From assembly GCF_040807025.1 (NCBI RefSeq), contig NC_090967.1:4648001-4712000 (forward strand): 64,000 bases of DNA, in the 5' to 3' direction. Of this stretch, positions 46,410 to 57,689 are shown one piece after another. The notes below the pieces were generated by a model that saw only the letters and a program-made list of their open reading frames with translations, made no database searches and was not told where the DNA came from. This DNA is from Struthio camelus. Taxonomy: Eukaryota; Chordata; Aves; Struthioniformes; Struthionidae. The translations under genes were made by a program, and so were the position numbers. Position 1 is the stretch's first letter. Each line of letters starts with the position of its first letter.

Positions 46410-47720
46410 TTTTGTAAAGCACTTCTAATTTTCTTTTGTTCAAACTTATTAATGGGTTCTCAATGGGCTTAATTTAAAAAAGTAGTCTCTCTATTCTCCC
46501 AGACCCTAAAAAAAAAAAAAAAAAAAAGCTTAAAGTCTTCCTTCTTTAAAAAAAGAAACTATAAACTTCGAGGAATCTCCTTGTGTATGTTTGTGGGTTT
46601 TGTTTTTGTTCTAAATGTGGCATTTTTTTTTTCTTTTCCTGAAACCTACCATTCATCAGCACAGACTTTTTTAATGGACTCACAAAATGCTTCCGGTAAG
46701 GCTGCTAATAATTGTGAAAGTTCTCGGAGTGCCCTCCACCCCTCCGTTTTTTTCCCTTCTCTCCTTAAATTTCCCCCAAATGGCTTGGTTGCTAGAACAA
46801 TCTTCAAAGTTTGTGGATTTGGCCATAAAGGTAGATTTGTGCATCGCCTTGGCAGCATTTTTATGCTCAGCTTGTACAAGAGGGTACCTGGCTTATGATT
46901 TATTACCACAAGTGGGTATTTACTATTTTCAAAGAACTTTTTTTATACATTTGACAAACTATCAAAAGCCATTTCCTGCTAATCTTGTGTATCAAAAAAT
47001 AAAGCTGCTTGCATTATAGCCAAGTAGTTGGAGCAATATGAAGTACTACCTCAGTTGGACTTCTCTCTTATTATGGAACTATTTGTTCAGCCAGGTGCTG
47101 TCTTCTATCCAGAAATGCCATTGTGGAATATACTAAAGCCATTCTTAAGTGCCTTTTGTCCTTTTCTGAAAGACTGGGCTCTGAATCACCATATACTTTT
47201 TTATAAGCACTGAATTGTTTAAACTTGCCAACCGGATTTTATTCTTTGGGTAAAATATAACACTGTAGCTGTATATGATTAGCATGGATTTGCAAACTTT
47301 CAGGTTTCCTCCTAATGCTAGGTGTATTATGGTAACATGACTTCTCTATGTTTGTTTTCACTGCATTTCTACCTGGAAATGGAGAATAACCAATTCTGAC
47401 TTTTTTTTTTTGTAATGAAACATTTCATTTATTATACATGACACCAAGAAGGCTTACTTTTGTGAATGGGTTGTCTCTTTCTCACATTACCAAAGTTTGC
47501 AGTTTAATACCTCAACATGACAGGGATTTTTAATCACACTTTACTGCAGACAGACTGGAACAAATGTGCCTGTTTTTGGTTTTCTTAATGCTTACCCTTT
47601 TTAAAATTATAATGTTAATATGTTAGGGAAAAAACGTTTTATAGGGTTTTTGCTGAATTTGTCAATTTTTTGTACAATGTGCAAGTTGGAAGTTCTCAAA
47701 ATAAATATCTTTTCAGATTA
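46410..47720 (+). other. UHRF1: UHRF1 3' untranslated region with two poly(A) signals
   Basis: After the stop (46407-46409), AATAAA occurs at 46998-47003 and again at 47700-47705, suggesting short and long 3' ends. A genomic run of 20 A (46508-46527) could misprime oligo-dT cDNA and fake an earlier end. Confidence 0.6.
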
Positions 47721-49600
47721 AAGTGTTTACTGTTTTCCTTTACCTCTCTTTCTCTGAAGCTGGTTTCCAGGCCTAGTCTCTTCTACCAGAATTTATATTT
47801 GTTCTACTATACTAATCTTTCCTAAGGCCTACTATTTTAATTATTTTTTCACTATGGAGAAGTTGTAGAAATATTAGTTTGATATTCTTGTCTTTAAAGA
47901 ATCTACTGTTAGGCAACTGAGGGGCATATATTCTGCTCAACTTAAGAAAAAAGTAAAATAGGATTCCCAAAATTTCTCTGTCTTTTTGGAGTAACTCATA
48001 TTAGGTGTTAGTGCTGTGGAAATCTAACTGTGAAGTGGGAATCTGAATTGGCTGCATGTTTAATGAAAAACAAAATTGTTAGAACTGCCACGTCATGTGT
48101 CATATTAGAGGTGTTTATAGCACTAGTGTGAGCATCCGTATCAACTTCTGGAAATGGAGAATTAGAAACACCTAGTTTTCGTGGACGAATGCAGATGAAG
48201 AAAATGTGCAGCTATTTAAGGTGTAGAAAACGAAATCTGTGAAATGGTACAACTGTTGCTTAATATGCCCTCTTGAAAATCAGTATATTAAGGTCAGTGT
48301 TAACTTTAGAGAAAACGTGCACGTTTCCAGTTTCAGGTGTTCTTACTGAAATTGTCCTTCCACTTGTCATTATATATTGTAATGACAAGAATTTGGGGGT
48401 GGGGGAAATTGAGGAAATGTGTATGTTTAAATAGAAAGGTTGCAATGACTTCCTCAATATGTTGTTTTTATTATTATATGGAATTTGAAAAACAAACTTT
48501 GTGTTCCTGCACAGGCTTTCAGTGTAGTTTCTTGTTTTTTAGTGTTTGTTTAGCATAACTTAGAACTTCATTGCAATGTAGATAACGTACAATTTTAGGC
48601 TTGTAGATCTCAAAACATAATGCTGTAGTAGCAGAATTATTGCACTGGAAGTGTATGGTGAGCTAGTGTGCGGGTTTGGATAGGAATGGGTCGCTTCTGT
48701 ATTGGCAGAGACTGTTAACTGGATGATGCTTTTGTTTCTGGCGCATACTTGCGTATGCATTTTGTAGGTATATATTTTTGTTATGGAATTCTCCAGGGCA
48801 AACATCCAGCATGTGATTTGGTAAAATGAATATTCATAGATAAGGAACTAGGAAGCCAGAATAACAAGGCTGAAAAATAATACAAGGATCTTCCTTCTAT
48901 TCTGGGAATTTCCATCTTGCTTCCCAGCCAGTGTACAGAATCTATGGTCTGCACTATTTAATTGAACACAAATTAAAAAACGCTCCTGATGCTTCTTTAC
49001 CCTGGCAGGCTTCCACGGTTGTGTAATTGCAGCAGGTATGAAAAGACTAGCTGTTCCTCTGCAGTGATGGACTGTTGGAGAGGCAGGATGCGAGGAAGGC
49101 CAGGAGGTCTGGTAGCAGCACAGGTACTGCAGGCAGTTAGGGCAACCTGTAGTGCCAGCGTCGTGGCTGTCTGCCGGGGAAGGGGCAAACTGCAGGCAGC
49201 CTTGCCCAAACCTCCCAGGCCAGGAGCCTGCCACCCAGCTGCACGACAGCATGGTACTGTCATGGCTAGCGGGTGGGAAACTGGGATGAAGCGTAGGTAA
49301 ATCCTACGAATCTCAACGAAGGAACTGTTGGGGGCAGGAAGAGACGGTGCGGCGCTGCTAGTTGATGACTAATTTTTTTTTTCTTTTCTTTTTAAAGCTC
49401 TTGAGTCAACGAGGATGAGAACGGGTATGTGTGTGGGAACCAAACAGTGCATTGGTGCTGCAGCTACAGCCAACCTAAAAATGCTACCGCAGTATTGTAA
49501 AAGCTTGAACACGGAACAGCAGACTATCGGATCCTTTTTTTTTTTTTTTTTTTAAATAACAACTCCACCAGGTAGCGTGTGTCCTGTTCCCCCTCCCTGT
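47721..49600. other. Spacer between UHRF1 and the next CpG island
   Basis: AT-rich, with no supported gene. A GC-rich patch at about 49060-49270 has open frames on both strands (103 plus, 134 and 88 minus) that match nothing I know. A T run lies at 49535-49553. Confidence 0.4.
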
Positions 49601-49619
49601 CCTAACTTCACAGTGCTGT

Positions 49620-51250
49620 TCAGGAGCTGCTCTTCGCCCTCGGGGCAGGTTTCCCCTCACACAAGCCCCGGGCACAGGGGCGGCCTTTCCTTTCGCTGAC
49701 CGGCTCGGCGTCGAAGCCGCCAGCTCTGCCCCCGCCGTGCCGCAGATTTACCTCAGGGCAAAGCCCCTCCTCAGGGCGCGAGGCCACGGGCCTGAGGCCT
49801 CGGGGCCGGGCCCAGCGCGGGTGGTGGTGAAAGGACGCCGAGGGGTGAGCGGGAAGGGGATAGTTTTTTGCGGGGGGGGGGGGAGGGAGGGTGTCACTAT
49901 TTGCCCTCCCCGCCAAGCCGGCCCGGCTCCCACCTGCCCCCGCCGCCATGAGGCGCTGCGGGGGGCGGGGCCTCCCCGCCCCATTGGCGCAGGGCGGCCG
50001 CAGCGCCGCGCCCCCCCCCCCCCCCCCCCGCCCGCCCGCGCGCTGCTGTGCGGCTCCTCACGTACTCACCGCCCAGCGCCCCAGCCGGAGCGCAGGGCCG
50101 CGGCGGGCTGACGGGCAGCCCGCGCCGCCTATCGTCGCCTGTCTTGCCCCGCTCTCGTCCAATGACAGCCGAGGGAGGGCTGCCGTCTCCTCCCTTCCGT
50201 GCCCGATTGGTAGGAAGGGGCTGAACGACGCGAGGACGACCGGCTGTCCTGCCTGTTGGTAGGCGGGCCGCTCCCCAGCGCTCTCCACCAATCAGAGAAC
50301 CTTCTGGCCTTGTTGTTCGGTGTCCGGCAGCGCCACTGGCCGCAGCGGCTGCCTCTCAGCGGCCACGCTCCCAATCGGCGCGAAGGCGGTGGCGGCGGGA
50401 GCCAATGAGCGGGCCGAGGGGGCGGGCAGCAGGTGCTGGCCGTGGGGTATTGCCGATATCCCCCGCCGCCCCCCTTTTCCGCTCTCTGCCCCCCTCGCCG
50501 GGCCGCTCGGCGCTGTGGTGACCGGGAGCCGCGGGGCCGCCGCCGCCGCCGAGGGGGACCGCCGCGGGCTCAGGTACGGGGGCGACCGGCGCCTGTCCCC
50601 CCCCCCCCCCCCCCCCCGCGGGGCCTGCCTCGGCGGCCGCCGCCCCGCGGCTCCACCCCCGGGGCCGGGGCGCTTTAACCCCCCGCGGCCCGGCGCTGCC
50701 GCCCCCTCAGGGCGCTGCCGCGCTCCGTCCCCGCCGACCTTCCCCCTGTCGGCCGCGCCGGGGCCCTTCCCGGCGCCGAGCCCCCCTTCCCCCCCCGGCC
50801 GTCCCTTCTCAGCGGCGGGCCGCGGCTCTGCCTCTCGCTTCCGGACACAGCGGCCTGTCGCGCCTCCCTCGCCGCCCGCCCCCTCCTCCTCCTCGCGGCC
50901 CGGCCCTCGGCCGGCGCCGGGCCCTGGGCCCCCGGTCCCCCGGGCGCGGTGGAGGCCCGCGCCTCCCGGCCGCGCTTTGTCTGGGGGCCCCGCAGCCCCC
51001 CGCTGCCGCCTCTCCCCGTGCCCCACCGCGGGGGCCGCTTCCGTCGCCTTCCCCCCTCGCTCGGAAGCGGTGTTTCACCGCGGGGCGGGGGGGGGGGGCT
51101 GTTATTTTAATTAATTAACTCATTTATTATTTGGTGAGGGGTAACTTTCCCCCGGGGGCTGCTCGGCTCTGCCCCGGGAAAAGGGGAGCTGCGGGAGGAG
51201 CCCTCCCGGCTTGGGGGGGGGGGGGGTTGCAGCGGCTTCTCCGCGGGCAC
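49620..51250 (+). promoter_or_regulatory. KDM4B: CpG island with CCAAT cluster, likely KDM4B promoter
   Basis: Very GC-rich. CCAAT or its complement occurs at 49983-49987, 50159-50163, 50206-50210, 50288-50292, 50371-50375 and 50402-50406. About 170 bases past the last CCAAT, GGGCTCAG is followed by donor GTACGGGG (exon end 50573), a plausible non-coding first exon. No coding exon of KDM4B is visible in the window. The assignment rests on synteny with human UHRF1-KDM4B, where KDM4B has a non-coding first exon and a long first intron. Long C and G runs (49872-49883, 50011-50029, 50597-50617) are present. Confidence 0.45.
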
Positions 51251-52739
51251 CGCGTTTGCGAGCGGTTGTTTTTGTGCATGGAGGGTGTATTTATACGGGT
51301 GAATAATAAATTAGCTGGTTGGCGATTGGCAGCAGGGTTTTCCGCTGTGCGCAGCGAGATGTTCGTGCTCGGAAGCTGCCGGTAGATCTGTGTTTTAATC
51401 CCATCGTAGCGTACAAAAGGCCTGGGTCTACTGAAAAGCTGATATGACAGTGGCCTCTCCCCCCGGACTGTCAAAGTCTAGGGTCAAAGCTAGGCTTCCC
51501 CCCACCCCTTCTTAATAGTCCTAGCGTTCATGGAAACCTTTGCTTTTATACATAGAGGTTCCTTCCACTTGCTTAGTAGTCTTAAGCACAAACATTGCAC
51601 CATGAAAAAGTGAGATGCCCAGTTCCTAAGCAGTTACTGTCCGCAGAAATTGTTCGTCCGGTCGTGCGCTGTTGACTTTCCCTTGCTTTTAGCTGCTCAG
51701 TTGCATTTTTTAAATAGGTAGAGAATACACGAGGTTCTTTTCTTCTGTGATGTAGTGCTTGGCGGAAGGGGAAACTATTCAGGAAACCCTTCTTATTAAG
51801 GTGGTACTTACGCTTTCCTTTAAAGCTGTCCTTTTTTCTTTCTTTCTTTTTTTTTCTTTAAGATGGTATATATAGCTGCATAGGAGCTAGATAAATTGCA
51901 GAAAGACTATTTTGAACCCCTTTGTTTTGAAGGGTTAGGAGTCAGGAGTTAATTTTGGTTTTATGCATGTTTTTAAACGTTGTATATTTTATAAAAGCTG
52001 CTGTAGAGAATGGATGCTCTTCAGGGACACAAACTCTTTTGTGCTGCTGTCTGAAGCCTAGAGCGTTGGAGTTTTGGTCTATGACTAGATTGGCTTTGTG
52101 CTTGGGCAATGTAAATAGCTAATCATGTTATCTCAAGTTGAACCGTTCCAAAATTAAATTGGAAAAAGTTGTTCTTTAAGCAAAATGAGTCAATTTTAAG
52201 GAACGCTGTTCATCTGAAACCTATAATAGCCTATGTTTTTTTTTCTCCCCACAAAAAAGTCACTTCTTCCTTGTAGCCTCCTCTATTTTTGAGGTTTTGA
52301 TTTATTTTGTAGTATTTTTCTACTGTTGTGTTAAAATCCGCGTAGTCACTAGAAGTATTAAGACTAGAACATAAAACTTACAGTTATATTTCAGTAGTTA
52401 CATACCATAATTGTTGGCATACGTAGGAGTAACTGCTTTTTGACAGCAAGTTCCTAGTTTGTAGGTTCTCCTTTAATAACTGAAGACATTGAGATAGGTA
52501 GACTGACTCCTCCAATGCCAGAAGGAATCAGTGGCAGTTTCTTTCCCATTACTGGTGAAAGTTACTCCTATGCAAAGTATATGTAGGAGGAGGTACTTGA
52601 TTATTTGTGAACAGTAGACCTGTAACAGGGAAAGGTGCTCACTGAAACTTTTTCTGAGAGGGAAGTACCGTCCAACACTCAGTAACATATTATTCCGTTT
52701 TTGCTCACCGAAAAGAGATAATTCACCTAACTAATTCAG

Positions 52740-52782
52740 TAAGACCATATGTATATGCAAATTATACGTGCATATGGTCTTA
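52740..52782. repeat. 12-bp perfect inverted repeat
   Basis: TAAGACCATATG (52740-52751) and CATATGGTCTTA (52771-52782) are exact reverse complements around a 19-base loop. G-T pairs could extend the stem slightly. No function is known. Confidence 0.9.
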
Positions 52783-55700
52783 TATAAAAAAGTTTATCAT
52801 GACGTTAGAACACATGGGAGAAAGAACAAAGTACTCACACAGGTCTTCCATGCAAAGTTTGACCTGAGAATGAATATGGCCTTTTCTATGTAGGACCGTA
52901 TATATGTATTTATATGTTAACAATACCTTATGTAAGAAGTTCCGTCAACTTTTTGATGAGAAGAAGTTGATTGAAGGATACCCTTTGACAGAAAATCCCA
53001 CCTATCTTCTGTAGAGGATGCTAGTTATTAGTCACAGACAAAATAATTTACTGGCATAATATGCTGTAAGTTGGCATAATGAACTGAACTGCTCTTGGAG
53101 CAAGTTTAATGAAAACTATTTCCAGTGATGCTATCAGCTCCTGTCATTTAACAGATAAAATAGATAGGGTGATTGTCTTGCTGATCTGCTTTTAACTCAT
53201 CAAAAGCATGTGCAGCTTCTCAGAACTCTGAACATTTTCGTAGAACAGGACTTGAGAAATTTTATATGGGTCAAGAAAACCAGTTTGTCCAGCCGCGCTG
53301 GATAAGCATGTTGGCTCTATGGGTTTTTTTGTACATTTGTTAATAGTTATGGTTTTTTCTTGTAGGATATTCAGCTGTGATACAATAAACAATGTGTTGG
53401 CGTTTGAGTAGTTGTAATTAGGCTTCAAAGTTTACATCTTGTTACGATGAATAGGGAAGTTCACACTTAAGGAGAAATAACAGCACTGACTTGCTGCAGA
53501 CTGAGACCACCATGCACCAGTTAACACGTTATGAAAGTCTCTTTGCGGTTATAAGATCTAGAAACTTTATTTCCTTTTTATTAATTCTAGTCAGTATAGA
53601 AGAACTGCAGACTGATGATTTTTTCACCCTTCCTGACTCACGTTTTAATGTTTTGTCTTGTGCCGTTGGAACGGGTCTGTAACGTCTCTTACTGTGTGTC
53701 CGTTCATTGTCTGCTTGTGCTATATGCAGCATTACTTGCAATATAGCATCTGTTAATTTCAAAGATGGATGACGGCTAAATATGTCACTGTAAGTGAGGG
53801 ATTCGCTTAATATATTTGTATGCTGTCAGGATTTTCCGTAGCCCTGCAAGGTACAATTTGAAATAATTTGTCTTGTTTTTTTGTTTTTTTTTAATAAAAA
53901 AGATGGTTTCTCTGTTTGGTGTATTAGCAAACTGTGAAATCCTAGAGTGCAGCAAAATACTGGCAACAATGTTGTCATTGTACATGGGTTTAAAGATTTT
54001 AATATCCTGTTACATTCTCTGTGTAAGATCATTGCAGGGTAAGAAAGGTGTGTTTTCCTTTTCAGTATTCTTCAGTAAACTGATTGTTGCTTATCAAGAT
54101 TTTTTTTGTTTGTTTCTTTTGGACCAAAACGCCCTGTCTTATCATGACTTATGTGTATAGACACTTATTACAGTGGTTTAGTTATTAAGGTGCTTATTTT
54201 CATTTATATTTTTATGGAGCAAATTATTCTCTTTTATAAATTATGAAGCTTCTCAGATGCGTTCTTACTGGATGACTGATAACCCAGGAAAACACATTTG
54301 TGTGCTGCTGTATTATTTTTGTGTCATACAAGATTGCATGCCTCGACCATGGCAGAAATGGCTTGCAACTTGATTTATTTTTTCCTGCTGTTTCAGAAGG
54401 CTCATAAACAAGCCGTATCTCCCAGTTTCGTGGAACATAAAGGACTGTTGTTTCCTACACCTATTTGAAAAAAAAAAAGAAGATTGTACTTGAATGTGGC
54501 CAAGAAAGATAATATTGCAAGTTGGCAATGTGTTAAGATGCTCCCTTGAGAGGTTCTGATGTTCCGGGGTTAGACTGATGTTATTGCAATTTCTGATACG
54601 TAGTCAGAGTAGAGGAGAGGCTTTTGGTGGACCTCTTTTTTGTGGTATGTGAGAAACTTATATGAGGTTTGTTCTGAATTCTATGTTGGCAAAACAACCA
54701 GGGCTTCTTTGGCTTTAATGTATATGTCAAGGCTTGAAGCTGTAGGTTTCAGAGAGAAGTGGGTAAAATTGGGCTGGAGAACTTACTAACTGTGAGAGAT
54801 TAAAGTTGTCTAATGTTACCTTGAAGCTTATGTGGAACTAGCCTGTTTTTCTCTTAGATTTTGCTTTAATTTAGGTTCTAAAGTGTCACTTCTTTCACTC
54901 ACAGTTGTGATTAAAAAGTGTGAAAAGGATACGTAGATAAAGACTTTATATATAACACATACCAGAAGACTGTTGTTGGTTTTTTTTTTCCCCCTTCTCT
55001 CTGTAAAGATGAGTGTTTTAAGTTATTTACAGGTGTAGTCCAGGACAGATAATCTTGCTGAAGCATGTTTCTGGAGTTGCGTGAGTGTGTTTCTGGAGTT
55101 GCATGAGGTGTGTTCTGCTCCTTGGTCCTGTTCTTCCCCCTGCTGGCTTTTCCTCTTTCTCAGTCTCTTCCTGAGTAGATAATTTTCTGGCAATGCAGCT
55201 GCTCTGAAGCCTGGAATCTGGGTCAGTGTGTCACACCCACTCTAGGCAGGACCTACAAGCACCTTGTGCAGGGATGCAACCAAGATTTTAATGTTTAAAG
55301 TAAAAAATATTTTCAACAGTCCATGCTCTGACTGGCTAATTTGTTGAGATTCTAACTCTGTCTTACAAAAATCTGAGCTAATGTAGAGAAGAAATTGAAT
55401 AAGTTACCGAGAATATTGCTGCAGGTTTCTAGTTCTAGCAGGTTTGCTGAAGGAAGACTTTTGGGATTTAGTCCTCATTAAGCTATTAATCTGATATAGG
55501 AATTAGGTTTTTGTGTGAAGTTGTGCAGTGCTCAAGTTTTTTAGAATGCATACTCTTTCTGATAAATAATAATAATACACTGTGGGTTACTTCGGGATGC
55601 TGTAAGGTTTACAGCACTGCTGCCTTGGATTCAAGTGTTGTGGAAGGAGACTTTGAGTTCTTGTTTTGACTAAATAGTAACATAGAAAAGAGGCACTTTT

Positions 55701-57651
55701 CCCCCTCCGTTACTCCAGGTCTGAGAAAAAAGATTCTCTTTACACTAGAGCCTTGAAGTTTGAAATAGTGAGCTCCTAAGTGGTGTTTTTTGTATTCCAA
55801 CAAAGTGAACCCAAGCTGTGTTGTATGCTTGGCCTCAAAGATGGCAAGTCACAGTAGAGCTTCTGAGATTTGAGTCAATGGAGCTCCATGTAGGTGATAT
55901 TGGGCAGAAAACAGTTCCTAAACACGGTTATTCTAAAACGTGCAGCAGTGTGAGCAAAATATGGCTCCGTATACTAAATTATTGGACCTTATTTTAAAGG
56001 GAGAATTCATTCAATCCATTTTAACTTAGAGGGCATTCCGCTCTTATGTCCACTAATAGCAATCGGGCTGAATCTCAAGAGAACCAATCCAGGTGAAATG
56101 CTTTTTTACCCTTGCATGCAAAGATAACTATTGTGACTAATAGCAAACTGAAATTTGTAGGACACCTAGATCTAGATTCTGTCTCAATAGTAGTGGCATG
56201 GTAACTGCTTTTTTAAATGTGAGTTTACCTTTTCTATTCAATAGAACACTAAGTTTAGGGGAGAGTTGTGTACTGATTCTAAATTTAGTCAGGAATAGAT
56301 ATTACAGAAGGCTGTAGACTACATTGATTTGGTCAATGATGAGCTGTTTTAGTTTTTTACAGATTTATTGCTCTTAAATCCAAACGTATTTTCTGCTTTT
56401 AAATGCTGTTTGTAACTTCAGCTTTAAATAATTTTGCTGCAGTATGAAGAAATGAGTATGAGTAACTGTGCACTTATATAGCTAAGAGGATGTCCTGAGG
56501 GAAAGGAAAAGCTGTTTGGTATTCTGCTATTGATAATTAGTCTTTATTTTACTTTAATGAGCTATGCTTGCTGCTTGATTCCCAGTACAGTAGCATCTGG
56601 AGTTCTGGAGGAGCCTTATGAGACTTTTTTTCTTATGTGGAGTTTATAATTCATCAGAAGATGCTCTAATTTGTGAAATAAATCCCCCTAACTCTCTGTA
56701 GATATTCATCAGTTTGGCTAGTGGGTGCTTGCTGGTGCCCTATAGGAGTAAGTGTCATCTCTGTTTCTCCTTCTCCGATCTTTCATCTATTGCATTTACT
56801 CAGACCTTGTGGAGGATATAAAAAGCTCAAAGTGACTTGGAGGTTAAGAATGTAATGAATTGAATGTATACGTACTTTTTCAGAAAAGGTGCTAGTTATA
56901 AATTCTTGCTATAATCTTGCGGGGAAAAAAAGGTCATTAAAAACAATGGGCTGGGCAGCGAACAGGGTGAACTGCAAACTTACCAATTACCAATTTACAC
57001 TGTCTTGGTCCAAATGATGTAACTTGATACTCAGGAATAAAGAGAGAAGAAAGTAAAGTTCTCACAGCCATAGTTGTTACACAGGATTTTTCTCTAAAAC
57101 TAATGATATGTGTTAGTCTATTTATAGACGCTCTTGATGTTTTGCAACAGTTATTTTTTGCTACTAAGAAACTTTTAATAGTGCCTGATTCATGAGAAAC
57201 TAGATGTAAATTTGATTGTAATTAGTTGACTTACTGAGACAGGAAGTACCTTGGAGTACAAGCAGCTGCCCTCTAAGTTCCAGCCTAGTTCCTCAAAGGC
57301 ATCTCATTTTAAATAAACATATGGGGTTTCTTTTAGTATTTGCACACCATGCTTAGTAGTCAAAAAATGAGTTAAAAGTAAATTCTGAAAACTTCTCTAT
57401 CGAACAGGATTCTTACCTTTCATTCCTGAAAACGCCTCAGAAATACTAAGTGAATCAGAAGAAGCTGTTAATTCAGGCACATTGAAATCTGTGTTTTGTT
57501 TTTGGTTTTGTTTAGAAATTTTCCATTTTTCTCAGCTGAGGATCAGATTTTTTTTTTTTTTTCCTCAAACTGAACTTAAAATGAAAGTAAGTTTGCTAGG
57601 GGCTTAACGTAGACCTGGGCAAAACTTATAGACGGCAAGCTTGCTTTCTTT

Positions 57652-57653
<2 letters not shown>

Positions 57654-57684
<31 letters not shown>
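57654..57684. repeat. 31-base poly(T) tract
   Basis: An uninterrupted T run. It may be the tail of an old minus-strand retroposed sequence, but I could not recognise a body to its right. Confidence 0.9.

Positions 57685-57689
<5 letters not shown>

Noticed and set aside
50292-51114. 244- and 264-codon frames in the KDM4B-side CpG island
   Set aside because: Low-complexity Gly/Arg/Pro translation on both strands, overlapping promoter motifs.
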